Made by a program: the position numbers and the translations under genes
From: Streptomyces nitrosporeus
GTDB taxonomy: Bacteria > Actinomycetota > Actinomycetes > Streptomycetales > Streptomycetaceae
Direction: 5' to 3'
Assembly (NCBI RefSeq): GCF_008704555.1
Contig: NZ_CP023702.1
Location: forward strand, 1,054,001 to 1,118,000
DNA length: 64,000 nucleotides
The notes under the pieces: generated by a model
What the model was told of the DNA's origin: nothing
The model's input: only the letters and a program-made list of their open reading frames with translations
Databases searched by the model: none
In this document: piece by piece, positions 51,882-60,473 of the stretch
Layout: each line of letters begins with the position of its first letter
How positions within the stretch are numbered: position 1 is the first letter of the stretch

Positions 51882-52041
51882 TTACAGGTCTTCCCCGGGA
51901 ACGCTTCCGTGGCACCGGTGCCCTTGCGGCCCCTCGGGCCGCGCTTGAGATCCGCCCACAGGGAAATCGGCCGGGGGCTACGTGTTCCACGGCACGGTCA
52001 CGGCCGCAGTGATCCGACTCGGGCTCCGGCCCTGAGCGGGC

Positions 52042-52257
52042 TCACTCCTTCCGAGACGATGCCCGGTAGAACAGCAGCAGCACGACGAACGAAACAACGG
52101 GGTAGACGCCCGCGCTCCACGGTTGCGGCACGGTCTTCCAGGCGGCAACCACTGCCACTGCGAACAGAACCCAGCTCGCGCCCAGCCACGGACGCTTGGA
52201 CAGCGTGCTGCCCACGAAGGCTGAACAGCTCCGGAAACCGTCCCCCGTCGATCCCAT
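52042..52257 (-). CDS. Small two-helix membrane protein
   Basis: ATG 52257 gives 71 residues. RPWLGASWVLFAVAVVAAWKTVPQPWSAGVYPVVSFVVLLLFYRASSRKE shows two transmembrane helices with a basic C-terminus, a plausible small membrane protein. No ribosome site is evident and no family is recognised. Confidence 0.55.
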   Translation of the reverse strand: MGSTGDGFRSCSAFVGSTLSKRPWLGASWVLFAVAVVAAWKTVPQPWSAGVYPVVSFVVLLLFYRASSRKE

Positions 52258-52544
52258 GGCCAGACCATGACCTCAGCGGGGAGCACCCTCCGAGGTCCGC
52301 CTGGCAGGATCTCCTGGGCTGTCCCGGGCCTACGGGTTCCAGGGGCTGCTGCGAGATCGCGGTCCGTCCGGAAAGCCGGGCCGGCCCGGACTCGGGGGTG
52401 CATGCCCCGGTTCGGGCAGGGAGTGAACGCAGCGCAGGCACGGTCTCGGTGATCATGTGAGTGCCGAAGGCCCATGAAAAATCGGCGAGTCCGTGCCTGC
52501 TTCTGCATCGTCTGAAGACCACCGCCTTCGCCCGCCTCGACCAA

Positions 52545-52565
52545 GGGCTGTCCCATAACCGATCT
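52545..52565. mobile_element. IS-like terminal sequence
   Basis: AAGGGCTGTCCCATAACC resembles termini of Streptomyces insertion sequences and the end of the 32263 element. An IS5-family transposase fragment lies on the minus strand at 53245. No matching second terminus or target duplication is visible. The surrounding 52258..52742 holds no supported gene. Confidence 0.4.
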
Positions 52566-52742
52566 TTGTGAGCACGAGAGTGGCTGGCCGGGATCGCATC
52601 CCAGGTTCCCTTCGGGGAGGAACTGACCTCGGTCAACCCGTGCGGCCGCACGACACAACAGCGGAGGGCAGGGGCCTTCCCGCCGGCGACGTGCGCACCT
52701 ATCACCGGGGAAGATGAGCACCGCCCCTGTTATCGTGCGCCG

Positions 52743-53174
52743 ATGTCAACGATCAAGCAGTTCCAAGTGACCTTCGACTGCGCGGAGCCTGCACGCCTCG
52801 CCGCCTTCTGGTGCGAGGTACTGGGGTACGTCGTACCGACGGTCCCGGAGGGCTTTGCCACGTGGGAGGAATACCACCGCTCGCTGCCGCCCGAGGACGA
52901 GATCTACTTCGCGTGTACTGATCCCTCGGGTGTGGCCCCGCGCCTGCTCTTCCAGCGAGTTCCCGAAGGCAAGGTCGTCAAGAACCGGGTGCACCTCTGT
53001 GTGCGGGCCGGCGCCGGGCTCGTGGGTGACGAGCGCCTGGCCACACTTGAGGCCGAATGCGCGCGGTTGACGACGCTGGGTGCGAAACACGTGCTGACGC
53101 AGCGCGCCGATGGCGACAACGAGTCGTGCATCACGATGCAGGACATCGAGGGCAACGAGTTTTGCCTCGACTGA
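52743..53174 (+). CDS. VOC-family (glyoxalase-like) protein
   Basis: ATG 52743 gives 143 residues. Single VOC module pair: STIKQFQVTFDCAEPARLAAFWCEVLGYVV at the start, PSGVAPRLLFQRVPEGKVVKNRVHLCVRAG in the middle and ITMQDIEGNEFCLD at the end, the standard betaalphabetabetabeta layout with metal-site candidates at His and Glu. These proteins act as small-molecule dioxygenases, isomerases or resistance binders. GC content looks lower than neighbours. It lies between an IS-like terminus and a transposase fragment, so it may have arrived with mobile DNA. Confidence 0.88.
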   Translation: MSTIKQFQVTFDCAEPARLAAFWCEVLGYVVPTVPEGFATWEEYHRSLPPEDEIYFACTDPSGVAPRLLFQRVPEGKVVKNRVHLCVRAGAGLVGDERLATLEAECARLTTLGAKHVLTQRADGDNESCITMQDIEGNEFCLD

Positions 53175-53244
53175 TCCTCCCCAGAGCATGCGAGGCGGGG
53201 AGCCGTCTCCCGTGGCCTTCTCAGGTCCCGCATGCGGCGGAAGC

Positions 53245-53416
53245 CATCCCGTGAGAGCGAGGTCGTACAGGCGGGCGACGCCGTGCGTCGCGTGGTGTAC
53301 GCCGTTGCCTCCCAGGCGGCGGTCGCGCAGGATCTTCCAGGTCTTCATGCGGGCGAAGGCGTGCTCGACGCGGGCGCGGACCCGTTTGCGGCTCTTGTCG
53401 TGGGCCTGTTTCCAGC
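53245..53416 (-). pseudogene. IS5-family transposase, C-terminal fragment
   Basis: The minus strand reads WKQAHDKSRKRVRARVEHAFARMKTWKILRDRRLGGNGVHH... ARLYDLALTG, the C-terminal DDE-domain end of IS5-type transposases (with the conserved E in RVEHAFARMKTW). There is no N-terminus and no stop at the expected place. It ends abruptly at 53416 where a DUF397 fragment on the other strand begins. Confidence 0.75.
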
Positions 53417-53515
53417 ACCGTCCTCGTACGCGACTCCAAGGACCACGACGGCCCCGTGCTCTCCCTGACCCCGCACGGCTGGTCCGCCTTCGTCGCCCAT
53501 ACCGCCGGGAACTGA
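53417..53515 (+). pseudogene. DUF397-domain gene, 3' fragment
   Basis: The plus strand reads TVLVRDSKDHDGPVLSLTPHGWSAFVAHTAGN then TGA at 53513. VRDSKDxDGPxLxxTPxxWxAF is the hallmark C-terminus of DUF397 proteins, small partners of XRE regulators in Streptomyces. The 5' part is missing at the junction with the transposase fragment, and no XRE partner is in the window. Confidence 0.7.
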
Positions 53516-53615
53516 CGCACCGACAGTCGGCAGTCCGGTGCGCGGACGGCCGGCCCGGCAGGCGGACCGGGCCGCCTGCGCACCGCCGTGGGCCCCGTCA
53601 GGTGACGTCGAAGGA

Positions 53616-53656
53616 AACTCGGAATTGCGGGGAACTTAACCCGGAATTGCGGAGAA
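53616..53656. repeat. Two direct repeats spaced 22 bp
   Basis: AACTCGGAATTGCGGGGAA (53616) and AACCCGGAATTGCGGAGAA (53638) match at 17 of 19 positions, two helical turns apart, in a relatively AT-rich stretch 340 bp before the beta-trefoil gene. They look like regulator half-sites. The rest of 53516..53994 has no supported gene. Confidence 0.5.
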
Positions 53657-53994
53657 GATGATTCCACGCCGCCCCCGAAAGCCCTTTCCGAGACGCTTCG
53701 AAAACATTGGCGGACCGCGCATTCCGCGGTTAATCTGAGCTCGCTCCGCCTGAGGGCGCAGCGGCTGCCGAAGCACTCCTGGGGAGGGGTGTTCCATGCG
53801 GCCATCGGGGGGCGGGGATTCGGGGGTGTTTTCGTCGCCCGGGGCCACGCGGGGGGAAAGGCCCCGGTGCGCCGGTGTGCCTGGCTTTTCGCACCGCTTC
53901 TTCCCGGTGCGGACGGACGGAATTCACGTGCGCACCGGCCGTTTCCCCGCTCCCGGTTTCCCGGAATCCACTGGTCGAAAAGTGAGGAATACCT

Positions 53995-54681
53995 GTGCGT
54001 CGCACGACTTCCGTCCTGCTGTCCCTGAGCACCCTGCTCGCCGTCTCCGCTCTGGCCGCGCCCGGGGTCCAGGCCGCCACTCCGAAGGCCGACGGCCCGG
54101 TAGCCGTTCCCAGCGGCTGGGAGGCGGTGGACGGCACCGAACTGGCCCGGATCGCCGGGGAGTCCGAGGAGCCCGGAGCCGGGCGGGCCCCGTTCGCCGC
54201 CGACGGCGGTGTCTCCACGACGGCCGTCGAGCCGGAACTCCTGTCCGTGCGGTCGGCGCGCAACGGGAAGTTCGTCGCCACGGAGGCGAGCTACCCGGCT
54301 CCGGACACCGGGGTGCTGCGGGCCCGTTCCGCCCAGGTCGGCGGGGGCTGGGAGGGCTTCGCCTTCGAGTGGGACGAGGCGAGCCAGACGTACGCCCTGC
54401 GGTCGCTGGCGAACAACCTCTACGTGGCGGTGGAGAAGAACTACACCGGCAGCGCGCAGAACGCGCTGCGGGCGCGTTCCGCCACGGCGGGCGGCTGGGA
54501 GCGTTTCGCCCTGTACTACAACGAGGGGCTGGACCGCTGGGCGCTCCAGTCCACGCTGAACGGGAAGTTCGTCGCCATGGAGAACGGCTACACCGGTTCG
54601 CTCCAGTACGCGCTGCGCGCCCGGTCGGCCGAGATCACCGGTTCCTGGGAGGAGTTCTCCCTCCAGGGTTACGGCGCCTGA
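53995..54681 (+). CDS. Secreted fascin-like beta-trefoil protein
   Basis: GTG 53995 gives 228 residues. A signal peptide (RRTTSVLLSLSTLLAVSALAAPGVQAA) is followed by a 50-residue linker and three repeats: SVRSARNGKFVATEASY, ALRSLANNLYVAVEKNYTGSAQNALRARS and ALQSTLNGKFVAMENGYTGSLQYALRARS. The pattern xxSxxNxKFVAxE...LRARS is that of fascin/actin-crosslinking beta-trefoils, here likely binding carbohydrate or protein outside the cell. It is monocistronic, ends before a tRNA-like sequence. No enzymatic motif. Confidence 0.88.
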   Translation: MRRTTSVLLSLSTLLAVSALAAPGVQAATPKADGPVAVPSGWEAVDGTELARIAGESEEPGAGRAPFAADGGVSTTAVEPELLSVRSARNGKFVATEASYPAPDTGVLRARSAQVGGGWEGFAFEWDEASQTYALRSLANNLYVAVEKNYTGSAQNALRARSATAGGWERFALYYNEGLDRWALQSTLNGKFVAMENGYTGSLQYALRARSAEITGSWEEFSLQGYGA

Positions 54682-54794
54682 GGCGCCCGGTCCCTCGCGT
54701 GGCGCCGGCGCCCCGGGGCCTGAGCACCGCGCCCCGGGGGGCTTCGGCCCGCCCCGAGCGACGTACAACTGTGCGAATTGTCGGTGGGGGTCGC

Positions 54795-54800
54795 TATGAT
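54795..54800 (+). promoter_or_regulatory. Candidate -10 box before the tRNA-like sequence
   Basis: TATGAT is a near-consensus -10 element whose expected start point is at about 54807, the first base of the tRNA-like stem. The -35 region is weak. Confidence 0.4.
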
Positions 54801-54807
54801 CACGCGT

Positions 54808-54885
54808 GGCAAGGCTGTAGCGCAGAGGTCGTCGCGCCCACGCATCAAGCTGGAGGACGCCGGTTCGAATCCGGCCGGTCTTGCC
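54808..54885 (+). tRNA. tRNA-like sequence, possibly a pseudo-tRNA
   Basis: GGCAAGG at 54808 pairs with TCTTGCC at 54879..54885 as an acceptor stem (one G-U). GCGC-AGAGGTCGTC-GCGC forms a D-arm and GCCGG-TTCGAAT-CCGGC a T-arm with the standard loop. However three extra bases (CGG) separate the T-arm from the acceptor strand, the anticodon arm does not form a 5-bp stem, and no CCA is encoded. The isotype cannot be assigned. A degenerate tRNA or a tRNA-mimicking RNA are both possible. Confidence 0.4.
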
Positions 54886-54980
54886 GCCTGTTCATGGAGG
54901 GATGGCGCCGGCGTCCTGGGCGGGATGCGGACGTCACCGTCCGTCCCTGCCGGATCCCGGCCAGGGACTGGGGAGTTGTG

Positions 54981-56117
54981 ATGTCGCAGCCGATGCCGGT
55001 GCGCTGTCCCGTGATCGAGCACCCGGATGTGCCGCTCGCCGACACGGCCCTGCTGGAACCGCTGCTGGGGCGGCTCGCGGCAGAACCGGGTGTCGAGGCC
55101 GACGAGGTGTTCCCGGTGGGGACGCTGCGGGCGGACGGGCGGGTCGACCTGTGCAAGCAGGGGCTCGGGGCCGCCGGTGCGGCCCGGGTGGTGCCCGCGC
55201 TCGCCGCGTCACCGCACGCCGTACACGCGCTGCTGGGCACCAACTCCCTCGGGGACGAAGGGGCCCGCTCGGTCGCGGAGGCGTTGCGGGAGCCCGGTCA
55301 CGGGCTGCGGACCGTCTATCTGGGGTGCAACCGCATCGGGGCCGGGGGCGCCGCGGCGCTCGCCGGTGCGCTCGGTGCGGACGACACCGTCCGGGCCCTG
55401 TGGCTGAAGCGCAATCCGCTGGGTGACGCGGGGGTCCGGGCGCTGGCGCCGATGCTGGCCCGCAACACGTCGCTGCGCACCCTGGACCTCGTCAACACCG
55501 GGGTCGGCGCCGGGGGCCTGCGGGTGCTGCTGGAGGCCCTGCGGGAGCGGGAGCGGCCCGTGGAGCGGCTCTTCCTCGGCGGCAACGGACTCGGCGCGGA
55601 CTGCGCGCCGCTGCTGGCCGCGCTGGTCCGCGAGGCGGGTGTGCGGGAGCTGTACCTGCCGGCCAACCACCTGGGGGACGCCGGGGCCGCGGTGCTCGCC
55701 GGGGCGGCCGACCCGGCCCGCCCGGTGCGCTTCGGGCTCGGCGGCAACGGCATCGGACCGGCGGGGGCGGACGGGCTGGCCGGCGCGCTCGGCGGGATCG
55801 AGGCGCTGGACCTGGGCCGCCCGATGTCGCAGCGCACTCTCGGGGCGCGGGGGAACACCATCGGTGACGCCGGTGTGCGGGCGCTGGCCGGTGCGCTGGC
55901 CGGTTCGCCGCTGCGGCGGCTGGAGCTGGCCCACACCGGGCTGACGGGCCGGGGCGCGAAGGACCTGCTGGCGGCCGTCGGCGACCGTTCGCGGCTGGAG
56001 TACGTGGGGCTGGGCCCGGGTCTGCCGCGCCGGGTGAAGCGGTCCTTCGCCGCGCGGCTGCGCCCGGACTCCGGCGCGCACGCGGACCTGCGGGCGATCC
56101 GGAGCGTCTACCGGTGA
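54981..56117 (+). CDS. Leucine-rich repeat (RNI-like) protein
   Basis: ATG 54981 with GGGAG five bases upstream gives 378 residues. Residues 70-350 hold about nine repeats of 27-30 residues of the ribonuclease-inhibitor type: LGTNSLGDEGARSVAEAL, VYLGCNRIGAGGAAALAGAL, LWLKRNPLGDAGVRALAPML, LFLGGNGLGADCAPLLAAL. The solenoid is intact with no catalytic domain; it should be a cytoplasmic protein-binding platform. The stop overlaps the ankyrin gene start, making it the first gene of a four-gene coupled operon. Confidence 0.9.
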   Translation: MSQPMPVRCPVIEHPDVPLADTALLEPLLGRLAAEPGVEADEVFPVGTLRADGRVDLCKQGLGAAGAARVVPALAASPHAVHALLGTNSLGDEGARSVAEALREPGHGLRTVYLGCNRIGAGGAAALAGALGADDTVRALWLKRNPLGDAGVRALAPMLARNTSLRTLDLVNTGVGAGGLRVLLEALRERERPVERLFLGGNGLGADCAPLLAALVREAGVRELYLPANHLGDAGAAVLAGAADPARPVRFGLGGNGIGPAGADGLAGALGGIEALDLGRPMSQRTLGARGNTIGDAGVRALAGALAGSPLRRLELAHTGLTGRGAKDLLAAVGDRSRLEYVGLGPGLPRRVKRSFAARLRPDSGAHADLRAIRSVYR

Positions 56118-57874
56118 ACCCGCTCAGGGGGGACGGCAACCTGACGCCGGAGGAGCGGGCGAACCTGCTGCGGGTGCGGCGGTACGCGGTGCCCCGCTGG
56201 ATGATCGAGCGGGCGACCGGGCGGCGGCTCGCCGGGGACTGGCGGGGGGCGCTGGCGGCGGCCCGTGTCCGGGTGGCCTTCGACCCGGCGGAGGTGGCCG
56301 GCGCCTACGGGGCCGCCGTGGCCGGGGCCCTGACGGCCGATCTCCACCACCTGGTGCCCGATCTGGTGCGCTGGCACCTGCCCCGGGTGATGGGCGGCCG
56401 CTCGACGATCGCCACCGGCCGCACGGTGGTCCTGGCGGGGTACGGCGACGGTCCGGGGGCCGGCCTGCCGCGCTCGCCCTACCTGTACGTGGTCACCCCG
56501 GCGATGCAGGACGGGCCGCAGCGCCTCGTGCTGTGCTTCGGGCCCGTCGCGGGGAGCACGCCCTCGGGCACGCTGCCGGCCTCGGCCGACGACTGGCGCC
56601 CGCTGCGCCATCTGTGGGACGCCCGGTGCACGGCCGGGCTGCGCGCGGCGGCGACCGGGGGCGCGGCGGGGCGGATCCCGTTCCTGGACGACGCGGGCGC
56701 CCCGTACTCCCACCGGGACCCCGGGGCTCCCACGGACGACGCCGCGGCCCGGTCCGAGCGGGTGACGCTGCTGTTCCAGGACACCGGGACGGCCGAGGCG
56801 TTCGCGGAGGCGGGGGTGGAGTGGGACCCGGAACCGCCGGTGACGAAGCGCAGATGGCAGAGCGTGGACCCCGGGTCGGTCATCCGTCACCTCGCACCGG
56901 ACATCCCCAGGCTGGAGTGGAGCGTACGGCGCTGGACGGCGGTGACCGGCACGGACCGCTTCCGGATCGGGGCCCACTGGTCGGCCCACGTCCTGCTGGA
57001 ACTGACGGACCACGCGAACGGCGGGCGGCTGCGGGTGCGCACCGTCGCGAAGGAGGCGGCGGAGGGCCTCCCCTGTCTGCCGGGTCCGGCCTGGCAGCCG
57101 CTGCCCGACCTGCGGCTGCTGCGGGCCGGTGCGCTGCCCGCGCGCTGGCTGCACCCGCTGGTCGCCGGGGCGCTCTTCCCGCGTCTGGAGGGGCCGTTCG
57201 GCGCGCCGGGTCCGACGCCGCCCGCCCCGGTACGGGTGCGGTGCCGCGGTGAGTGGCACGAGGTCGTCCTCCGGGACGGGGTGCTGCGTTCCCCGCACTC
57301 CGAGGAGGAGCGGCAGCGGGAGGCCGCCATGCGGGCGTTCGGCGGTGCGGTCGCCGGCTGCTTCGCGGCCGAGCACGCGCTGACCTCCGGCACGGGCCGC
57401 CCGCCGAAGGCCCTGCGGGCCCAGCGGCGGGAGCTGTTCCTGCGTGCCCAGCACGGGGACACCCCGGGGGTGCTGGAGATGCTGGACACCGGGATGGACG
57501 TCCGGGTGCGCGGTGGCGGGCGGCGCGGCCTCCTCCATCTGCTGCCTCTGCTCGACCACGAGGTGCTGCTGCCCCGGCTGCTGGCGGCCGGGCTGGACCT
57601 GGAGGCCCGGGACCACCGCCACCGCACCCCGCTGGCCGCCGCCGTGGGCGAGGGGGGTTCGCCCGCCCTGGTGCGGGCGCTCCTCGGCGCGGGGGCGCGG
57701 ATCGACGTGGTGGACCAGTCGGACCATTCGCTGGACCAGTTGATCCGGGCCTACCGGCGGTCGGACCTGGGCTTCCTGCGTGAGCGGGTGGAGAGGGAGC
57801 ATCCGGGCATCGGGGCCGACTGGTTCGAGGAGTGGCACGACGCCGATGACGACGAGGGGCACGGCACACAGTGA
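56114..57874 (+). CDS. Ankyrin-repeat protein with a long N-terminal domain
   Basis: GTG 56114 overlaps the leucine-rich repeat gene by 4 bases; 586 residues. Residues 1-440 (RRYAVPRWMIERATGRRLAGDWRGALAAARV; LHHLVPDLVRWHLPRVMGG) match no family known to me. Residues 440-560 carry ankyrin repeats: AQHGDTPGVLEMLDTGMDVRV, HEVLLPRLLAAGLDLEARDHRHRTPLAAAVGEGG, ALVRALLGAGARIDVVDQSDH. The C-terminus is acidic (EEWHDADDDEGHG). It overlaps the MoxR-like ATPase gene by 4 bases. Likely an adaptor or substrate-recognition subunit. Confidence 0.88.
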   Translation: MNPLRGDGNLTPEERANLLRVRRYAVPRWMIERATGRRLAGDWRGALAAARVRVAFDPAEVAGAYGAAVAGALTADLHHLVPDLVRWHLPRVMGGRSTIATGRTVVLAGYGDGPGAGLPRSPYLYVVTPAMQDGPQRLVLCFGPVAGSTPSGTLPASADDWRPLRHLWDARCTAGLRAAATGGAAGRIPFLDDAGAPYSHRDPGAPTDDAAARSERVTLLFQDTGTAEAFAEAGVEWDPEPPVTKRRWQSVDPGSVIRHLAPDIPRLEWSVRRWTAVTGTDRFRIGAHWSAHVLLELTDHANGGRLRVRTVAKEAAEGLPCLPGPAWQPLPDLRLLRAGALPARWLHPLVAGALFPRLEGPFGAPGPTPPAPVRVRCRGEWHEVVLRDGVLRSPHSEEERQREAAMRAFGGAVAGCFAAEHALTSGTGRPPKALRAQRRELFLRAQHGDTPGVLEMLDTGMDVRVRGGGRRGLLHLLPLLDHEVLLPRLLAAGLDLEARDHRHRTPLAAAVGEGGSPALVRALLGAGARIDVVDQSDHSLDQLIRAYRRSDLGFLRERVEREHPGIGADWFEEWHDADDDEGHGTQ

Positions 57875-59085
57875 GCACCACCACCCGGTCCGCCTCCCCC
57901 GCTTCCCCGTCCGGGCCGCTGTCCGGTGCGGACGAGCTCAACCGGCGGTTGGGCGGCATCCGGACGGAGCCCGCCGAAAGCCCCCAGCTGGAGGCGCTGG
58001 CGCTCGCGGTGTCGGCCAATCAGCCGGTGCTGCTGTGGGGCGAGCCGGGCATCGGCAAGTCGGCCGGCCTGGGGCAGCTGGCGGCGGGGCTCGGGCTGGA
58101 GCTGGAGACGGTCATCGCCAGCGTCCACGAGCCCTCGGACTTCGCCGGGCTGCCCGTCGTGGGTGAGGACCCGGCGGCGACCGGGGTGCCGATGGCGCCG
58201 CCGGACTGGGCCGTCCGCCTGGCGCGGGCCGGGCAGGGGCTGCTCTTCTTCGACGAGCTGTCCTCGGCTCCGCCGGCCGTGCAGGCCGCCCTGCTGCGGG
58301 TGGTGCTGGAGCGGCAGGTCGGCAGTCTCCGGCTGCCTTCGAGCGTACGGATCGTGGCGGCGGCCAATCCGCCGTCCAGCGCGGCCGACGGCTGGCACCT
58401 CAGTCCGCCGCTCGCCAACCGCTTCGTCCATCTGCGGTGGACACACGACCCGCGTACGGTCGCGCGCGGCATGGCCGGTACCTGGCCCGAGCCGTCCGTA
58501 CCGGTGGTGGACCCGGGCAGGGTGCCGGGGGCGGCGGCGCGTGCCCGCGGCGCGATATCCGGCTTCCTGACCGCGCGGCCCGGCCTGGTGCACCACCTCC
58601 CCGCCGACGCGGAGAACCGGGGCCGGGCCTGGCCCTCCCCCCGGACCTGGGACATGGCACTGCGGCTGCTGGCCACCGGTTACGCCACGAAGGCGGGCCG
58701 GGAAGCGGTCGCCGCCGCGCTGACGGGGGCCGTCGGGGACGGAGCAGGTCTCGAACTCCTGTCCTATCTGGAGCATCTGGACCTGCCGGACCCCGACCGG
58801 GTGCTGGCCGACCCGGACGCCTTCGCGCTGCCCGAACGCGGGGACCGCCAGCTGGCGTTCCTGATCGCGGTGGTCTCCGCCGTGCGGGACGGCCTGACCA
58901 GGGAGCGCTGGGAGGCGGGCTGGGCGGTGCTGGCCAAGGCGGTGGACGCGGGCGTACCGGACGTGGCGGCGCGGGCGGCGGTCGATCTGGCGGCGATGCG
59001 CAGTCCCAACTGGCCGGTTCCGGCCGGGATCGACGGGTTCCTGGACCTGCTGCGGCAGTCCGGTGCCCTGCCCTCGGGGGGCTGA
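57871..59085 (+). CDS. MoxR-type AAA+ ATPase
   Basis: GTG 57871 gives 404 residues. Walker A is GEPGIGKSA (about residues 55-63) and Walker B is LLFFDELSSAPPAVQAALLRVVLE; sensor-1 is VAAANPPSSAADGWHLSPPLANRFVHL. This is a MoxR/AAA_5 ATPase, a class that works with VWA-domain partners in metal insertion, complex assembly or conflict systems. The VWA gene follows after 6 bp. The C-terminal 130 residues are helical without known motif. All ATPase motifs look intact. Confidence 0.92.
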   Translation: MSTTTRSASPASPSGPLSGADELNRRLGGIRTEPAESPQLEALALAVSANQPVLLWGEPGIGKSAGLGQLAAGLGLELETVIASVHEPSDFAGLPVVGEDPAATGVPMAPPDWAVRLARAGQGLLFFDELSSAPPAVQAALLRVVLERQVGSLRLPSSVRIVAAANPPSSAADGWHLSPPLANRFVHLRWTHDPRTVARGMAGTWPEPSVPVVDPGRVPGAAARARGAISGFLTARPGLVHHLPADAENRGRAWPSPRTWDMALRLLATGYATKAGREAVAAALTGAVGDGAGLELLSYLEHLDLPDPDRVLADPDAFALPERGDRQLAFLIAVVSAVRDGLTRERWEAGWAVLAKAVDAGVPDVAARAAVDLAAMRSPNWPVPAGIDGFLDLLRQSGALPSGG

Positions 59086-59091
59086 GCCCGC

Positions 59092-60264
59092 GTGGCGGGT
59101 CTGGACACGACGAAGCTGCTCGCGGCCCGCTACCGGGCGGCCGCCGACCGCCCGTACCTCGCCTCGGCGCTGTACGCGCTGACGGTGGTGGAGAGCGAGC
59201 GGGTCCCGACGATGGGTGTGGACCGGTACTGGCGCTGCTACGTGTCGCCCGCGTTCGTGGACCGTACGCCGGTGGCGGAGCTGGCGGGGGTGTGGGTGCA
59301 CGAGGTGGCGCACCTGCTGCGCGACCACCACGGGCGGGCCGGACGGCTGCCGGCCGCCGACCAGCGCGACCGGCTCCGGGTCAACGTGGCCCAGGACTGC
59401 GAGATCAACGACGACCTGCTCGCGGACGGGCTGGCGCTGCCCCCGGGGCGGGTGGAGCCCCGGCTGTTCGGGCTCGCGGACGGGCAGCTCTTCGAGGCGT
59501 ATCTGCCGGGACTCCCGGCGTTCCCCGAGATCCATGACTGCGGGCCGGGCGCCCACGGGCAGCCGGTGGAGTGGGAGGCGGGCGGCAAGGGCGGCCCCAC
59601 CCGGATCGGTCCGGCCGAGGCGGACGCGCTGCGCCGCCGGACCGCCGAGGAGATGCGCGCCCACACGCGTGCGCGGGGCACGCTGCCGGGGGGCTGGAAG
59701 CGGTGGGCGGACGAGGTGCTCGAACCCGCCGTCGACTGGCGGCAGATGCTCGCCGGCGCGGTGCGGGAGGCCGCCGCCTGGGCGGCGGGCGCCGTGGACT
59801 ACACCTATCGCAGGCCGTCCCGGCGCGGTGCCGCGCTGCGGGGCGTCGTCCTGCCGGGTCTGCGCCGGCCGCTGCCCCGGGTGGCGGTGGTGATCGACAC
59901 CTCGGGGTCGATGGGCGAGGAGGAACTGGGGTCCGCGCTGGCCGAGGTCACCGGGGTGCTGCGGGAGGTGGGCGTCCGGGGCAACCGGGTCACCGTGCTG
60001 GCCTGTGACGCCGATGTGCGGGCGGTGTCGCGGGTGGCGGCCACGGAGCAGATCACGCTGGACGGGGGCGGCGGGACGGACATGCGGGCGGGGATCACGG
60101 CGGCCCTGGCCGGCCCGGAGAGGCCGGGGGTGGTGATCGTCCTGACGGACGGGTGCACCCCGTGGCCTCAGGAGCCGGTCTCGTGCCGTGTGATCGCCGC
60201 CCTGATCGGCCCGTCGGCGCCCCCGCCGCCCGCGTGGGTGGAGACGGTACGCGTCCCGGCGTGA
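59092..60264 (+). CDS. VWA-domain protein with metallopeptidase-like N-terminus (DUF2201-type)
   Basis: GTG 59092 gives 390 residues. The N-terminal domain has HEVAHLLRDHH (about residues 67-77), an HExxH metallopeptidase-type motif, with QDCEINDDLLADGLALP after it. The C-terminal VWA domain shows a complete MIDAS: DTSGSMG (near residue 267), GGTDMRAG and LTDGCTPWP. Such proteins pair with MoxR-like ATPases, as here. Together with the leucine-rich and ankyrin genes they form a self-contained operon. Whether the metal site is catalytic is unknown. Confidence 0.9.
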   Translation: MAGLDTTKLLAARYRAAADRPYLASALYALTVVESERVPTMGVDRYWRCYVSPAFVDRTPVAELAGVWVHEVAHLLRDHHGRAGRLPAADQRDRLRVNVAQDCEINDDLLADGLALPPGRVEPRLFGLADGQLFEAYLPGLPAFPEIHDCGPGAHGQPVEWEAGGKGGPTRIGPAEADALRRRTAEEMRAHTRARGTLPGGWKRWADEVLEPAVDWRQMLAGAVREAAAWAAGAVDYTYRRPSRRGAALRGVVLPGLRRPLPRVAVVIDTSGSMGEEELGSALAEVTGVLREVGVRGNRVTVLACDADVRAVSRVAATEQITLDGGGGTDMRAGITAALAGPERPGVVIVLTDGCTPWPQEPVSCRVIAALIGPSAPPPPAWVETVRVPA

Positions 60265-60473
60265 GCCGGCGGAGGAGGGCCGCGGGACACGGGCGGGGGT
60301 ACGGGCGGAACGGACGCCCGGGGTGCGGGACGGCCCGCGGACCCGACCGCCCCGCACCCACGGCCCGTGGAGCTGACCACCCCGCACCCGCGGCCCGCGG
60401 GCAGGGCCGCGCCGCACCCCCCTTTGCCCGCGGGCAGGGCCGTCCGTGCCTCCGGGGCCGCTCCCGGGCGGGC

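Noticed and set aside
51978..52721. Minus-strand open frames over the IS-like end
   Set aside because: They cross the small membrane protein gene in other frames and do not resemble transposase N-termini.
54808..54885. Selenocysteine tRNA because of a TCA triplet in the anticodon region
   Set aside because: Total length is too short, there is no long variable arm, and the anticodon stem does not form.
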